Positions 8,744 to 17,707 of a stretch of 64,000 bases of DNA are shown in pieces (within the stretch, counting starts at the first letter, position 1; each line of letters opens with the position of its first letter). The notes under the pieces are model-generated. The model searched no databases, had not been told where the DNA came from, and saw only the letters and a list, made by a program, of their open reading frames with translations. The stretch lies in the NCBI RefSeq assembly GCF_001665875.1, contig NZ_LZTA01000070.1, positions 1 through 64,000 of the forward strand, in the 5' to 3' direction. Both the position numbers and the translations under genes were made by a program. The DNA comes from Mycobacterium sp. 852002-40037_SCH5390672 (GTDB taxonomy: Bacteria; Actinomycetota; Actinomycetes; Mycobacteriales; Mycobacteriaceae).

Positions 8744-9109
8744 GTGAACTTCAACAGCAGCCACAGCGGACCCAGCGCCGGAACCTTTCGCGCCCCCAGC
8801 TCGGCCGCCGGGCCCTCCGGAGACGCCGCACCCACCGAACGTCTCACCAGTCTCGGGCAGCAGGGCGGGCAGCGAATCGCCGCCCAGCCCGCGGCGGGCC
8901 AGCCGGGGCGCACCCAGCGGACACGGCGAACCGTCGACCTGCCGGCGGCCACTCACCGGGCCCTGGACATCTGGCAGCGTGAAGCGGCCGACCGGCTGGG
9001 AGTCGCCCGTGTGACCGGCCAAGAGGTCCTCACCGCGCTCATCGACCAGCTCCTGGTCGACCCCAAACTCACAGCGCAGATCACCCGCGCCATCAAAGAC
9101 CGCCGCTGA
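8744..9109 (+). CDS. Small protein with ribbon-helix-helix-like C-terminus, probable DNA-binding protein
   Basis: 121 residues from GTG 8744, with GGAGGA 10 bases upstream; an upstream TTG in frame lacks a site. The first ~60 residues are Gly/Ser/Ala/Pro-rich and probably disordered. The C-terminal part (TRRTVDLPAATHRALDIWQR, then a second helical stretch) has the short beta strand followed by two helices seen in CopG/ParG-type proteins. The TACTGA elements around its promoter suggest autoregulation. There is no partner toxin or ParA next to it. RHH assignment is by eye and tentative. Confidence 0.6.
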   Translation: MNFNSSHSGPSAGTFRAPSSAAGPSGDAAPTERLTSLGQQGGQRIAAQPAAGQPGRTQRTRRTVDLPAATHRALDIWQREAADRLGVARVTGQEVLTALIDQLLVDPKLTAQITRAIKDRR

Positions 9110-9135
9110 CCCGCTGACCCGCGAGCCCAACCGGG

Positions 9136-10815
9136 CTAGTCGACGTCCATTTCGCGCAGTTCGCGCTTGAGGACCTTGCCCGTCGGGTTGCGCGGCAGCT
9201 CATCGAGGAAGACGACCTCACGCGGCACCTTGTAGCGGGCCAGGTGGTCGCGCACGTAGTGCTTGACGGTGTCCTCGTCGAGGTCGGCGCCGTCCTTCTT
9301 CACCACGAAGGCGCGCAGCCGGTGGCCCCATTCCTTGTCCTCGACGCCGATGGCGGTCGCCTCCACGACGTCCGGATGCCCGGTGATGAGGTCCTCGACT
9401 TCGGCCGGGAAGACGTTTTCTCCGCCGGAGACGATCATCTCGTCGTCACGCCCGCTGATGTAGAGGAGGCCGTTCTCGTCGAAATAGCCGACGTCCCCCG
9501 AGGACAACAGGCCGTCGATGACCTGCTTCTTGCCGCCCCCGGTGTAGCCCTCGAACGGGAAGGCGTTGCCGACGAAGATCCGGCCCACCTCGCCCTGCGG
9601 CAGCTCTTTGCCGTTGTCGTCGAAGATCTTGACCTTCACGCCCTTGACGACCGGCCCGACGGTCGACGAGTTGAATTCCAGATGCTTGGGCTCGGCGATG
9701 GTGGCGAAGGCGATCTCCGTCGAGCCGTACATGTTGTAGATGACCGGGCCCAGGTCCTTCAACGACCGTTCCGCCAGGTCAGCTCCCAATGCCGATCCGG
9801 ATACGAACACGATCTTCAGGCTGGACAGATCCGGCTTCTTGTCCATCTTCTCGAGCGCGTCGAGGATGCGCGACAGCATCACCGGAACCACGACCATCGC
9901 GGTCACCTTGTGCTTCTCGATGTCTTCCAGCACCAGCGGCGGCTTGAACTTGCGGCGCAGCACCAGCGTCGAGCCGAGGAACATCGCGATTGTGCCGTGC
10001 AGAAAACCCAGCGCATGGAACATCGGGGCGGGCAGCGAGGTCAGCTCGCCGGCCTTGAACGGCACGTGCGACAGGATGCCACCGATTGGCGCCAGCGTCG
10101 GCGGGGTGCTGCGGTTCGCGCCCTTCGGGGTGCCGGTGGTGCCGCTGGTCAGGATGATGATCGACGAATGCTTGGACGCCTTGGGGGCGGGGTCGGAGCT
10201 GCTGTGCTCGATCAGGTCGGCGAGGGTGTCGTCCTTGCTGCCCGACGGCTCGTCCGCATCGGGATTGGCACCCAGCGCCCGCAGCTTGCCCAGCTCCGGC
10301 TCGGCTTTGCTGACGGCCTTGGTGTATTCGTCGTCGTAGATGATGAGCTTCGCGCCCTCGCGCTCCGACACCTCCTTGATCTGCGGGCCGGAGAACTCGC
10401 TGTTCAGCAGGATGATGCGGGCGCCCACCCGGGCGGCGCCGAAGTAGGCGATCAGGAACCAGCGAGTGTTGCGGGCCAGGATGGCCACGCCGTCACCGCC
10501 TTTGACGCCCTTCTCAAGCAGCCCGTTGGCCACCGCGTGAGCGGCCTCGTCGAGCTCCTTGAAGCTGAACTCGCCGTCTTCATCGATGCAGGCCGCTTTG
10601 TCAGGATGGCGTCTGGCGTTGAGCGAGGGCAGCATGCCGAACTCGCCCCACTTGTAGATGTCCGCGGCCATCGCGGCGTAGTTCTGCGGCGGCTCGATAC
10701 GGAACGCACCCGATTCGAAGATCTTGCGCACGTAGTGCAGTTCGGCCGAGCCGCGTTCGACGTATTGCTGAACTTTTGCGGCGGCCTGACCGGGCAGGCC
10801 GAGGAGGTTAGGCAT
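9136..10815 (-). CDS. fadD2: Long-chain acyl-CoA/acyl-AMP ligase FadD2
   Basis: 559 residues from the ATG at 10815 (AAGGTGG upstream), matching FadD2 of H37Rv. The ANL adenylation motifs are present: P-loop TSGTTGTPKG at 223-232, YGSTE in the acyl-binding part, the GDVGYFDENG and SGRDDEMI hinge, and a C-terminal catalytic Lys in NPTGKVLKREL. It activates fatty acids with ATP, forming an acyl-AMP then a CoA thioester. It is divergent from the polymerase gene at 10873 across 57 bases, and its stop lies 26 bases from the end of the convergent RHH-like gene. Confidence 0.92.
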   Translation of the reverse strand: MPNLLGLPGQAAAKVQQYVERGSAELHYVRKIFESGAFRIEPPQNYAAMAADIYKWGEFGMLPSLNARRHPDKAACIDEDGEFSFKELDEAAHAVANGLLEKGVKGGDGVAILARNTRWFLIAYFGAARVGARIILLNSEFSGPQIKEVSEREGAKLIIYDDEYTKAVSKAEPELGKLRALGANPDADEPSGSKDDTLADLIEHSSSDPAPKASKHSSIIILTSGTTGTPKGANRSTPPTLAPIGGILSHVPFKAGELTSLPAPMFHALGFLHGTIAMFLGSTLVLRRKFKPPLVLEDIEKHKVTAMVVVPVMLSRILDALEKMDKKPDLSSLKIVFVSGSALGADLAERSLKDLGPVIYNMYGSTEIAFATIAEPKHLEFNSSTVGPVVKGVKVKIFDDNGKELPQGEVGRIFVGNAFPFEGYTGGGKKQVIDGLLSSGDVGYFDENGLLYISGRDDEMIVSGGENVFPAEVEDLITGHPDVVEATAIGVEDKEWGHRLRAFVVKKDGADLDEDTVKHYVRDHLARYKVPREVVFLDELPRNPTGKVLKRELREMDVD

Positions 10816-10872
10816 GAAATCCACCTTATGTGACGTCCGTCTCAGTACGGCCAGAAATTCAGGCGAATTAGC

Positions 10873-12126
10873 ATGAACCGCATGACCCGTCCGGTTTCGC
10901 TGGAGGTGGCCGGGCACCTGGTCACCATCACCCATCCGGACAAAGTGGTGTTCCCCCCTGCGAACGACCGCGAAACCTCGGCCGGCCCGTACACCAAACT
11001 CGACCTGGTCCGCTACTACCTGTCCGTGGCCGACGGCGCGCTGCGCGGTGTGGCCGGCCGGCCGATGATCCTGAAGCGCTTCGTCAAGGGCATCACCGAA
11101 GAAGCGGTGTTCCAGAAACGCGCCCCGGCCAAACGGCCGGATTGGATCGACGTTGCCGAACTGCGTTATGCCCGAGGCACTTCCGCCGCTGAGGCGGTGA
11201 TCCACGATGCCGCGGGACTGGCCTGGGCGATCAACCTGGGATGTGTGGATCTCAACCCGCATCCGGTGCTCGCCGACGACCTCGACCACCCCGACGAACT
11301 GCGGGTCGACTTGGATCCGATGCCCGGGGTCTCCTGGGGGCGCATCGTGGACGTCGCGCTGGTCGCCCGCGAGGTGCTCGAGGACTACGGCCTGACCGCA
11401 TGGCCGAAGACGTCGGGATCGCGTGGCTTTCACATCTATGCCCGCATCGCCCCGCGCTGGGAGTTTCGCCAGGTGCGGCTGGCCGCGCAGACCGTTGCCC
11501 GCGAGGTCGAGCGGCGGGTGCCCGAGGCGGCGACCAGCCGCTGGTGGAAGGAAGAACGAGAAGGGGTGTTCGTCGACTTCAACCAGAACGCGAAGGACCG
11601 CACCGTCGCATCGGCGTACTCGGTGCGGGCGACTCCGGATGCCCGGGTCTCGACGCCGCTGCAATGGGACGAGGTCGCCGGCTGCCGGCCCGAGGCGTTC
11701 ACCATCGACACGGTGCCCGCCCGGTTCGCCGAGATGGGTGACCCCTGGGCGGAAATGGACGACGCCGTCGGCGAGCTCGACCGGCTACTGGTGCTGGCCG
11801 AGGAGATGGGACCGCCCGAACGCGCGCCGAAAGGGTCGGGCAAGCGCGGCAGCGGAGCGGCAGGCCGGAGGCGATCCAAGATGCCGCTGATCGAGATTGC
11901 CCGCACCAAGACCAAGGACGAGGCGATGGCGGCCCTGGACGTCTGGCGCGACCGCTATCCCGCGGTGGCCGGCCGACTGCAGCCGGTCGACGTCCTGGTC
12001 GACGGGATGCGTGGGCCCAGTTCCATCTGGTATCGGATCCGGATCAACCTGCAGCACGTTCCCGAAGACCAGCGGCCGCCACAGGAAGAGCTGATCGCCG
12101 ACTACAGCCCTTGGAAAAGGGGATGA
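10873..12126 (+). CDS. LigD-type primase-polymerase domain protein (Rv0269c-like)
   Basis: 417 residues, a stand-alone archaeo-eukaryotic-primase-type polymerase of the LigD-Pol family, without ligase or nuclease domains. The catalytic residues are visible: the metal-binding pair D146 and D148 (RVDLDP), the SGSRGFHIY nucleotide-binding segment (S181 to H187) and the third acid D235 (VFVDFNQN). Such enzymes fill gaps or add ribonucleotides in double-strand-break or excision repair; the M. smegmatis homologue is called PolD2. The tail (about 310-340) is basic and low-complexity. ATG at 10873; the neighbours have no repair role. Confidence 0.85.
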   Translation: MNRMTRPVSLEVAGHLVTITHPDKVVFPPANDRETSAGPYTKLDLVRYYLSVADGALRGVAGRPMILKRFVKGITEEAVFQKRAPAKRPDWIDVAELRYARGTSAAEAVIHDAAGLAWAINLGCVDLNPHPVLADDLDHPDELRVDLDPMPGVSWGRIVDVALVAREVLEDYGLTAWPKTSGSRGFHIYARIAPRWEFRQVRLAAQTVAREVERRVPEAATSRWWKEEREGVFVDFNQNAKDRTVASAYSVRATPDARVSTPLQWDEVAGCRPEAFTIDTVPARFAEMGDPWAEMDDAVGELDRLLVLAEEMGPPERAPKGSGKRGSGAAGRRRSKMPLIEIARTKTKDEAMAALDVWRDRYPAVAGRLQPVDVLVDGMRGPSSIWYRIRINLQHVPEDQRPPQEELIADYSPWKRG

Positions 12127-12197
12127 AAAGGGGACGAAAAAGGACGAGCAGGGATACGGCGCAAAGCAGCAGCCGTCGTCCTGACGTTCGCTCTCGG

Positions 12198-13589
12198 TTA
12201 GATTCCCACCCGCGTTATCGCATTGTGCTTGCGCAGGTAGCAGTACCAGGTGACGCCGAGCAGGCCGAGGAAGAACACGATGTAGAACCGCAGCGCCGGT
12301 TCGATGCTGCCGAACTCCGATTTCGACCACGCGTACGCCAGCGGAACCACGAACCCGCCGAAGGCACCCACCGCCGAGATGACGCCCAGGGCACCGGCGG
12401 CCTGGCGGCGCATGCCCACCATGGTCTCGGGATCACCGCCGGCGAGCTCGCCCTTGATCTTGAAGATCCGCGAAATCATCCGGTACGTCGAGCCGTTGCC
12501 GATGCCGGTGGCGACGAACAGGAACATGAAGCTGGCGAAGAAGGCCGGCAGGTTGACCGCCTGGACCGACCACAGCGCCGCTGCCGCCCCGATCGCCAGC
12601 ATCACGAAGCTGGTGGCCGTGATGCGGGCACCGCCGATCCGGTCGGCCAGCTTGCCGCCGAGGGGCCGGATGACCGATCCGATGCCGGCGCCCAGGAAGG
12701 CCCAGGCCAATGCGATGTCGCCGCGCCCGAAAACCGTCTTGAGCAGCGTCGGGAAGGCGGCCGAGTAGCCGATGAACGACCCGAAGGTGCCGATGTACAG
12801 CAGCGACATGATCCAGGTGTCGGGGTGGCGCAGCGAGTCCAGAACCGGCTTCACGTCGGCTTTGGCTTCGGTGAGGTTGTTCATGAACAGGAACGCGCAG
12901 ACCGCGGCCACCACCGCCAGCGGCACGTAGAACAGTCCGGCCCGCGACAGTGCCATCCCGCCACCGACGATGACGATGGGCGGAATGATCTTCTGCACCA
13001 CCGCCACGCCGATGTTGCCGCCGGCCGCATTCAGGCCCAGCGCCCAGCCCTTGTCTTTCTCCGGGTAGAAGAACGAGATGTTGGCCATCGACGAGGCGAA
13101 GTTGCCGCCGCCGAAGCCGGCGGTGGCGGCGATCGCCACCAGGGCGCCGAACGGGATGCCGGGATGGCTCACCGCCCACGCCAGTAGCAGGCACGGGATG
13201 AGCAGCAGTGCCGCCGAGATGGTCGTCCAGTTGCGGCCGCCGAAGAGTGGGACCGCGAACGTGTAGGGCAATCTCAGGAACGCCCCGACACCGCTGGGGA
13301 CGGCGACCAGGCACAGGGCCTGGCTGGCGGTCAGGGCCCACCCGGACGCGGCGGGGTGCCCGTGCGCCCCCGCCGTCATGTGCACCACGACGATGCTCCA
13401 CAACATCCACACGCTGAACCCGACATGCTCGGCGAAAATCGAGAAGATCAGGTTGCGGCGAGCGATCGGCTTGCCGGTCGTCTCCCAGAATTCGGGGTCT
13501 TCGGGCCGCCAGTCATCGATCCAGTGCCGCCCCCTACGAGGCCCGCGCGCTGGCGCGGGCTGCGATACCGGAGTGGTGGTCGTGGTCAT
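12198..13589 (-). CDS. narU: Nitrate/nitrite transporter NarU (MFS)
   Basis: 463 residues with about 12 membrane helices. The nitrate signature GFGGGNFASSMANISFF is at 158-174, and a second copy-like segment (GIGNGSTYRM) lies in the C-terminal half, both typical of the NarK/NasA nitrate-nitrite porter family. The arginine-bearing stretch FLRLPYT (about 104-110) fits the substrate-binding Arg of the family. ATG at 13589 with AGGAG 9 bases upstream. It imports nitrate or exports nitrite and fits the assimilation genes downstream. A GlnR-like site 62-99 bases upstream suggests nitrogen control. It corresponds to Rv0267. Confidence 0.9.
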   Translation of the reverse strand: MTTTTTPVSQPAPARGPRRGRHWIDDWRPEDPEFWETTGKPIARRNLIFSIFAEHVGFSVWMLWSIVVVHMTAGAHGHPAASGWALTASQALCLVAVPSGVGAFLRLPYTFAVPLFGGRNWTTISAALLLIPCLLLAWAVSHPGIPFGALVAIAATAGFGGGNFASSMANISFFYPEKDKGWALGLNAAGGNIGVAVVQKIIPPIVIVGGGMALSRAGLFYVPLAVVAAVCAFLFMNNLTEAKADVKPVLDSLRHPDTWIMSLLYIGTFGSFIGYSAAFPTLLKTVFGRGDIALAWAFLGAGIGSVIRPLGGKLADRIGGARITATSFVMLAIGAAAALWSVQAVNLPAFFASFMFLFVATGIGNGSTYRMISRIFKIKGELAGGDPETMVGMRRQAAGALGVISAVGAFGGFVVPLAYAWSKSEFGSIEPALRFYIVFFLGLLGVTWYCYLRKHNAITRVGI

Positions 13590-13650
13590 CTGGTGGGACT
13601 CCTGAGTTGAATGAGGCGCGGGCAGTGACCACTGACCCTAAAGACGCACT

Positions 13651-13688
13651 GTTACCGGTCTGGGCGTGCACAGTTACGTGGGCGATAC
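13651..13688. promoter_or_regulatory. Candidate GlnR box upstream of narU
   Basis: GTTAC (13651), GGGCG (13662), GTTAC (13673) and GATAC (13684) are spaced exactly 11 bases apart, the GTTAC-N6-GAAAC-N6-GTTAC-N6-GAAAC layout of actinobacterial GlnR sites, with three of four boxes recognisable. It lies between narU (start 13589, minus) and a TetR gene (start 13785, plus); narU is the likely target. Confidence 0.6.
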
Positions 13689-13784
13689 GCAGAAATCGCA
13701 ACGGCCTGTCCCCGTTTGTCAGAACTCTGCAACGCAAGGACGTCGCGACCCCACGGCGAGGGCTCGATGCGCGACAATCGGCGC

Positions 13785-14369
13785 ATGCAGGTGACTGAGG
13801 CTCCCCTGGGCCTACGGGAGCGAAAAAAGATCAAGACCCGCCGCGCCATCAGGCGCGAGGCGTTTCGCCTCATCGAGGAGAACGGCTTCGCCGCGACCAC
13901 CGTCGAACAGATCGCCGAGGCGGCCGACGTGTCGCCGAGCACCTTCTTCCGCTACTTCCCGTCCAAGGAATCGCTGCTGCTCGCCGACGACCTGGACCCG
14001 CTGATCCTGGAGGCGTTGAAGGCTCAGCCGCGCAACCTGTCTCCGGCGCAGGCTTTCCGCCGGGCCTATCAGGCCGTCATCGCCGAGCTGCCCGACGACC
14101 AGCTGGAGTTCGAGAGCACCCGGCAGCGCCTGATGTTCTCGATACCCGAGCTCAAGGCGGCGATGTACGACGAGTACTACCGCACCGTGACGGTTGCGGC
14201 CGAGGCGATCGCGCACCGGATCGGCCGCGCCGCAGACGATTTCGAAGTGCGAGTCTTCGCGGGCGCGTTGACGGGTGCCATGATGGCCGCCTTCGACAAC
14301 GCACCGAAGACCGCCGACACGATCTATCGGGCATTGGATTTCATGGACGCCGGCATGCCGCTGGGCTGA
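13785..14369 (+). CDS. TetR-family transcriptional regulator
   Basis: 194 residues from ATG 13785. The helix-turn-helix (TTVEQIAEAADVSPSTFFRYF) occupies about residues 34-54, followed by a TetR C-terminal dimerisation domain. A GACAAT hexamer at 13773-13778 lies six bases before this ATG, the layout of a leaderless mycobacterial transcript; an upstream in-frame ATG at 13767 is the alternative. It stands where recalled H37Rv has oplA (Rv0266c), between narU and fecB2. Targets are unknown; narU or the fecB2 operon are candidates. Confidence 0.8.
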   Translation: MQVTEAPLGLRERKKIKTRRAIRREAFRLIEENGFAATTVEQIAEAADVSPSTFFRYFPSKESLLLADDLDPLILEALKAQPRNLSPAQAFRRAYQAVIAELPDDQLEFESTRQRLMFSIPELKAAMYDEYYRTVTVAAEAIAHRIGRAADDFEVRVFAGALTGAMMAAFDNAPKTADTIYRALDFMDAGMPLG

Positions 14370-14426
14370 AAGGTCTCAACAGCGCGGCGATGCATTTGTG
14401 CCCGCGGAACGCGATACTCTCACGCG

Positions 14427-15440
14427 ATGCGACAGGGATGGAATCGACGGGGATTCTTGCAGCTCGCAGGGGCTGCGGGGGTTGCCGCGATCGGCGGTGC
14501 AACCGCGTTCTCGGAGCTTTTGGCGGGGTGCTCGTCAAGCAAACCGGCGCCCGGAGCCACCCCGGGATCGGTCACGGTCACCCACCTGTTCGGTCAGACC
14601 GTCATCAAAGAACCACCCAAGCGCGTCGTCAGCGCCGGCTACACCGAACAGGACGACCTGCTCGCGGTCGGCGTGGTGCCGATCGCGGTGACCAACTGGT
14701 TCGGTGATCAGCCCTTCGCGGTCTGGCCGTGGGCCGCGCCCAAGCTCGGCGGCGCGCGCCCGACGGTGTTGAACCTGGACAACGGGATCCCCGTCGACCA
14801 GATCGCCGGTCTGAAACCGGACCTGATCGTGGCCGTCAACGCCGGCCTGGACGCCGACACGTATCAGAAACTGTCCGCGATCGCGCCGACCGTCGCGCAG
14901 TCGGACGGCGACGCCTTCTTCGAGCCGTGGAAGGAGCAGGCCACCACCGTCGGGCAGGCGGTCTTCCAGGCCGGCCAGATGAAATCGCTGATCGACGGCG
15001 TCGACCAGAAGTTCACCGACATCGGCAAGAAGAATCAGCAATGGACCGGCAAGAAGGCACTGCTGATGCACGGCGCGCTGTGGCAAGGCACCGTCGTCGC
15101 CACCATGGCCGGCTGGCGGACGGACTTCCTGAACCAGCTGGGGCTGGTCATCTCTGACAGCATCAAGCCCTTCGGCACCGATCAGCGCGCCGTAATTCCG
15201 CGCGATCACATCAAAGCGGTCCTCGATTCCGCCGACGTGGTGATCTGGACGACCCAGAGCCCGGACGACCAGAAGGCGATACTGGCCGACCCCGAGGTGG
15301 CGGGGTCACTCACCACCGCGCAGAACCGCCACATCTTCACCACCAACGACCAGGCCGGCGCGATCGCGTTCGCGTCACCGCTGAGCTATCCAGTCGTCGC
15401 CGACCAACTGCCCCCGCTGATCACCAAAATCCTGGGCTAG
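14427..15440 (+). CDS. fecB2: Iron-siderophore-type periplasmic binding lipoprotein FecB2
   Basis: 337 residues. The N-terminus has a twin-arginine signal (R7-R8, RRGFLQ) and a lipobox LLAG-C35, so it is a Tat-exported, lipid-anchored protein on the outer face of the membrane. The rest has the FecB/FepB solute-binding fold ([20 protein letters not shown]; later [12 protein letters not shown]), which binds ferric siderophores or haem-like iron compounds. Start ATG 14427 with a TACTCT hexamer six bases upstream, suggesting a leaderless mRNA. It corresponds to Rv0265c. No ABC permease gene is adjacent, as in H37Rv. Confidence 0.87.
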   Translation: MRQGWNRRGFLQLAGAAGVAAIGGATAFSELLAGCSSSKPAPGATPGSVTVTHLFGQTVIKEPPKRVVSAGYTEQDDLLAVGVVPIAVTNWFGDQPFAVWPWAAPKLGGARPTVLNLDNGIPVDQIAGLKPDLIVAVNAGLDADTYQKLSAIAPTVAQSDGDAFFEPWKEQATTVGQAVFQAGQMKSLIDGVDQKFTDIGKKNQQWTGKKALLMHGALWQGTVVATMAGWRTDFLNQLGLVISDSIKPFGTDQRAVIPRDHIKAVLDSADVVIWTTQSPDDQKAILADPEVAGSLTTAQNRHIFTTNDQAGAIAFASPLSYPVVADQLPPLITKILG

Positions 15441-15552
15441 CCCCGCAGGCATGTCGCGGCTGTTTGAGCGTTTGCTAAGGCAGCTCTGGCAGTGCTCGAA
15501 AATCCGCCTGCGCCCCTCGCACAGGCCCCGATCCCGGGGTTACCGTCGAGTA

Positions 15553-16227
15553 ATGAGCGTGACGGACCTTAGCGGCGACCTGACCCGCAACCTGCCGACG
15601 GAGCTGGCCGGCAACACCGTGGTGGACTACGGTGACCGAGCCCTGATGGTGCAATGCGGCAGTACCGCTGAGCTATTGGCGTGGGCGGATGCGCTGCGCG
15701 CCGCGGCGATACCGGGTGTTGTCGACGTCGTCCCGGCGGCCCGCACCGTGCTGGTGAAGCTGGACGGTCCCCGCTATCAAGGCGTCATCCGCCAGCGGCT
15801 GCGCAAGATGCGCGTGGACGCCGCCCCGGACACCGCCGTCCAGCGCCGCCCCGATGTGGTCATCGATGTCGTCTATGACGGTCCGGACCTGGCCGAGGTC
15901 GCCCGCCACACCGGGCTGAGCGTCGCGGCGGTGATCGACGCCCACACCGCCACGCTGTGGCGGGTCGGATTCAGCGGATTCGCACCCGGTTTCGCGTACC
16001 TGGTTGACGGCGATCCCCGGCTGCGGGTGCCCCGCCGCCCCGAGCCGAGGACCTCGGTGCCGGCCGGCTCCGTCGGCCTCGCCGGTGAGTTCAGCGCGGT
16101 CTATCCGCGTCAGTCCCCCGGTGGCTGGCAACTCATCGGCCGCACCGACGCGGTGCTGTGGGATCTGCAGCGGCCGAACCCTGCGTTGTTGGCGCAGGGC
16201 ATGTGGGTTCAGTTCCGGGCCGTCTAG
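15553..16227 (+). CDS. pxpB: 5-oxoprolinase subunit PxpB (KipI family)
   Basis: 224 residues from ATG 15553, which has TACCGT six bases upstream (leaderless pattern); a longer frame from 15451 is rejected. It is a full-length KipI/PxpB protein with the conserved [14 protein letters not shown] and [14 protein letters not shown] blocks and a cyclophilin-like C-terminal barrel. With PxpA and PxpC it forms the ATP-dependent 5-oxoprolinase that recycles pyroglutamate to glutamate. It corresponds to Rv0264c. Its TAG stop is the first codon of a MIRU-like repeat before pxpC. No pxpA (LamB/YcsF) is present in the window. Confidence 0.87.
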   Translation: MSVTDLSGDLTRNLPTELAGNTVVDYGDRALMVQCGSTAELLAWADALRAAAIPGVVDVVPAARTVLVKLDGPRYQGVIRQRLRKMRVDAAPDTAVQRRPDVVIDVVYDGPDLAEVARHTGLSVAAVIDAHTATLWRVGFSGFAPGFAYLVDGDPRLRVPRRPEPRTSVPAGSVGLAGEFSAVYPRQSPGGWQLIGRTDAVLWDLQRPNPALLAQGMWVQFRAV

Positions 16228-16276
16228 CCAGTGGCGATCGCGAGCGCGGCGTAGCCGGGCGAAGCGGGTCGCTACC
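16225..16276 (+). repeat. MIRU-like interspersed repeat, one copy between pxpB and pxpC
   Basis: About 52 bases beginning at the pxpB TAG stop, then GTGGCGATCGCGAGCGCGGC and GAAGCGGGTCGC. The same family occurs inverted at 38168-38277 and direct at 42001-42109. The copy here is intercistronic, ending just before the pxpC ribosome-binding site at 16283. Confidence 0.75.
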
Positions 16277-16294
16277 TTAGCCAAGGAGATAACC

Positions 16295-17206
16295 GTGCCG
16301 ATCCTGGAGATCCTGCGCACCGGACCGTTCGCCGTCGTCCAAGATCTCGGCCGTCCGGGCCTGGCCCACTTGGGGGTGAGCCGGTCCGGAGCCGCCGACC
16401 GGCGCGCGCACAAGCTGGCCAACCGGCTGGTGGCCAATCCCGACGACCGCGCCACGGTGGAAGTGACGTTCGGTGGTTTCGCGGCCAGGGTCTCCGGCGG
16501 CGATGCCGACATCGCGGTGACGGGGGCCGACACCGACCCCACCGTCAACGGGATCAAGTTCGGCACCAACAGCATTCAGCACGTGCGTGATGGCGACGTG
16601 ATCTCGCTGGGCGCCCCCCGCGCCGGGCTGCGCAGCTATCTGGCGATCCGCGGCGGCATCTGTGTGGAGCCGGTGCTGGGCTCGCGAAGCTATGACGTGA
16701 TGTCTACCATCGGCCCGTCGCCGCTGCGCGCCGGCGACCGGCTACCGATCGGTGAGCACACCGACGCCTATCCCGAACTGGACCAGGCGCCGGTCGCGGC
16801 CATCACCGCCGGCGTCGTCGAGCTGTTGGTGGTGCCCGGGCCGCGCGACGATTGGTTCGTCGATCCCGACGCCCTGGTGCACGCCGACTGGGTGGCCTCG
16901 GATCGCAGCGACCGCGTGGGGATGCGGCTGACCGGCAGGCCACTGCAGCACTGCTACCCGGACCGGCAGCTGCCCAGCGAGGGCACCACCCGCGGCGCAA
17001 TCCAGGTGCCGCCCAACGGTTTACCGGTGATCCTGGGGCCCGACCATCCCGTCACCGGCGGCTATCCGGTGATCGGTGTGGTGATCGACGAGGACGTCGA
17101 CAAGATCGCCCAAGTGCGGCCCGGGCAGACGGTGCGCCTGCACTGGGTGCGGCCCAGGTCTTTGGTGGCTGCCCAGTCCGGTGCCGCGAGTTGGCCGCTT
17201 TCCTAA
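16295..17206 (+). CDS. pxpC: 5-oxoprolinase subunit PxpC (KipA/biotin-dependent carboxylase-like)
   Basis: 303 residues from GTG 16295 with AAGGAG at 16283-16288; the longer frame from 16004 runs inside pxpB and is rejected. It has the typical KipA/PxpC blocks: [20 protein letters not shown] near the N-terminus, [10 protein letters not shown] in the middle and [12 protein letters not shown] near the end. It pairs with PxpB in 5-oxoproline hydrolysis. It corresponds to Rv0263c. The MIRU-like repeat lies in the 67-base gap after pxpB, so the two are probably cotranscribed through the repeat. Confidence 0.87.
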   Translation: MPILEILRTGPFAVVQDLGRPGLAHLGVSRSGAADRRAHKLANRLVANPDDRATVEVTFGGFAARVSGGDADIAVTGADTDPTVNGIKFGTNSIQHVRDGDVISLGAPRAGLRSYLAIRGGICVEPVLGSRSYDVMSTIGPSPLRAGDRLPIGEHTDAYPELDQAPVAAITAGVVELLVVPGPRDDWFVDPDALVHADWVASDRSDRVGMRLTGRPLQHCYPDRQLPSEGTTRGAIQVPPNGLPVILGPDHPVTGGYPVIGVVIDEDVDKIAQVRPGQTVRLHWVRPRSLVAAQSGAASWPLS

Positions 17207-17707
17207 CGCAATTCGTCTGCAGAGTCCTGACACCTAAACCAGATGTATTGCAGCTCACACCAGCCTGGGCACATGCCTGAAATCACTTGATGGGGACGCC
17301 CATTCACACCTGATGAACCGCACATTCGCCGACTGATTGCCCCTCAGGGATTTACCAGATAACTGGTAAACAACTTACAGGCGATATCGGCCGGTTCCGG
17401 TTGACCCGCTCGCGTCATAAATGTGAGCATCGGACCATACGGCGGGGCATGCCCCTTCTTTCGGCGCGCCCAAGCGCCGAAAGCCAGCCTCCGAACAGCT
17501 TTCCCGATACCGGGTGAGCGCGGTAACCGCTGGCGGCGGCCGGATGCGGCTGTTTGTGGAGCCTGACGAGAGGGATCTGTATGCACGCCAACCGGCGCGA
17601 TGCCGTGGGGACACCATCGCACCCAGGATCCATACCCCTACGCGTGCAGGTAATTTCGCGCCGGTCCCACGAATGTGAGCGCCATGCTGAAGAAAGGTGA
17701 CGGTCGG
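17207..17707. other. 500-base intergenic region upstream of narK3 with palindromes and hairpins
   Basis: No gene supported. A perfect 8-bp inverted repeat TTTACCAG / CTGGTAAA around ATAA lies at 17351-17370 and looks like an operator. Next come a 12-base palindrome GGGGCATGCCCC (17444-17455) and, two bases on, a perfect 10-bp hairpin (CTTTCGGCGC 17458-17467, GCGCCGAAAG 17474-17483, 6-base loop). These may be a structured 5' leader or a terminator for upstream transcription. In recalled H37Rv the aac(2')-Ic gene (Rv0262c) occupies this interval; it is absent here. Confidence 0.55.

Noticed and set aside
17207..17707. Cobalamin or other known riboswitch upstream of narK3
   Set aside because: No conserved B12-box or other known aptamer motif was seen; only simple hairpins are present.
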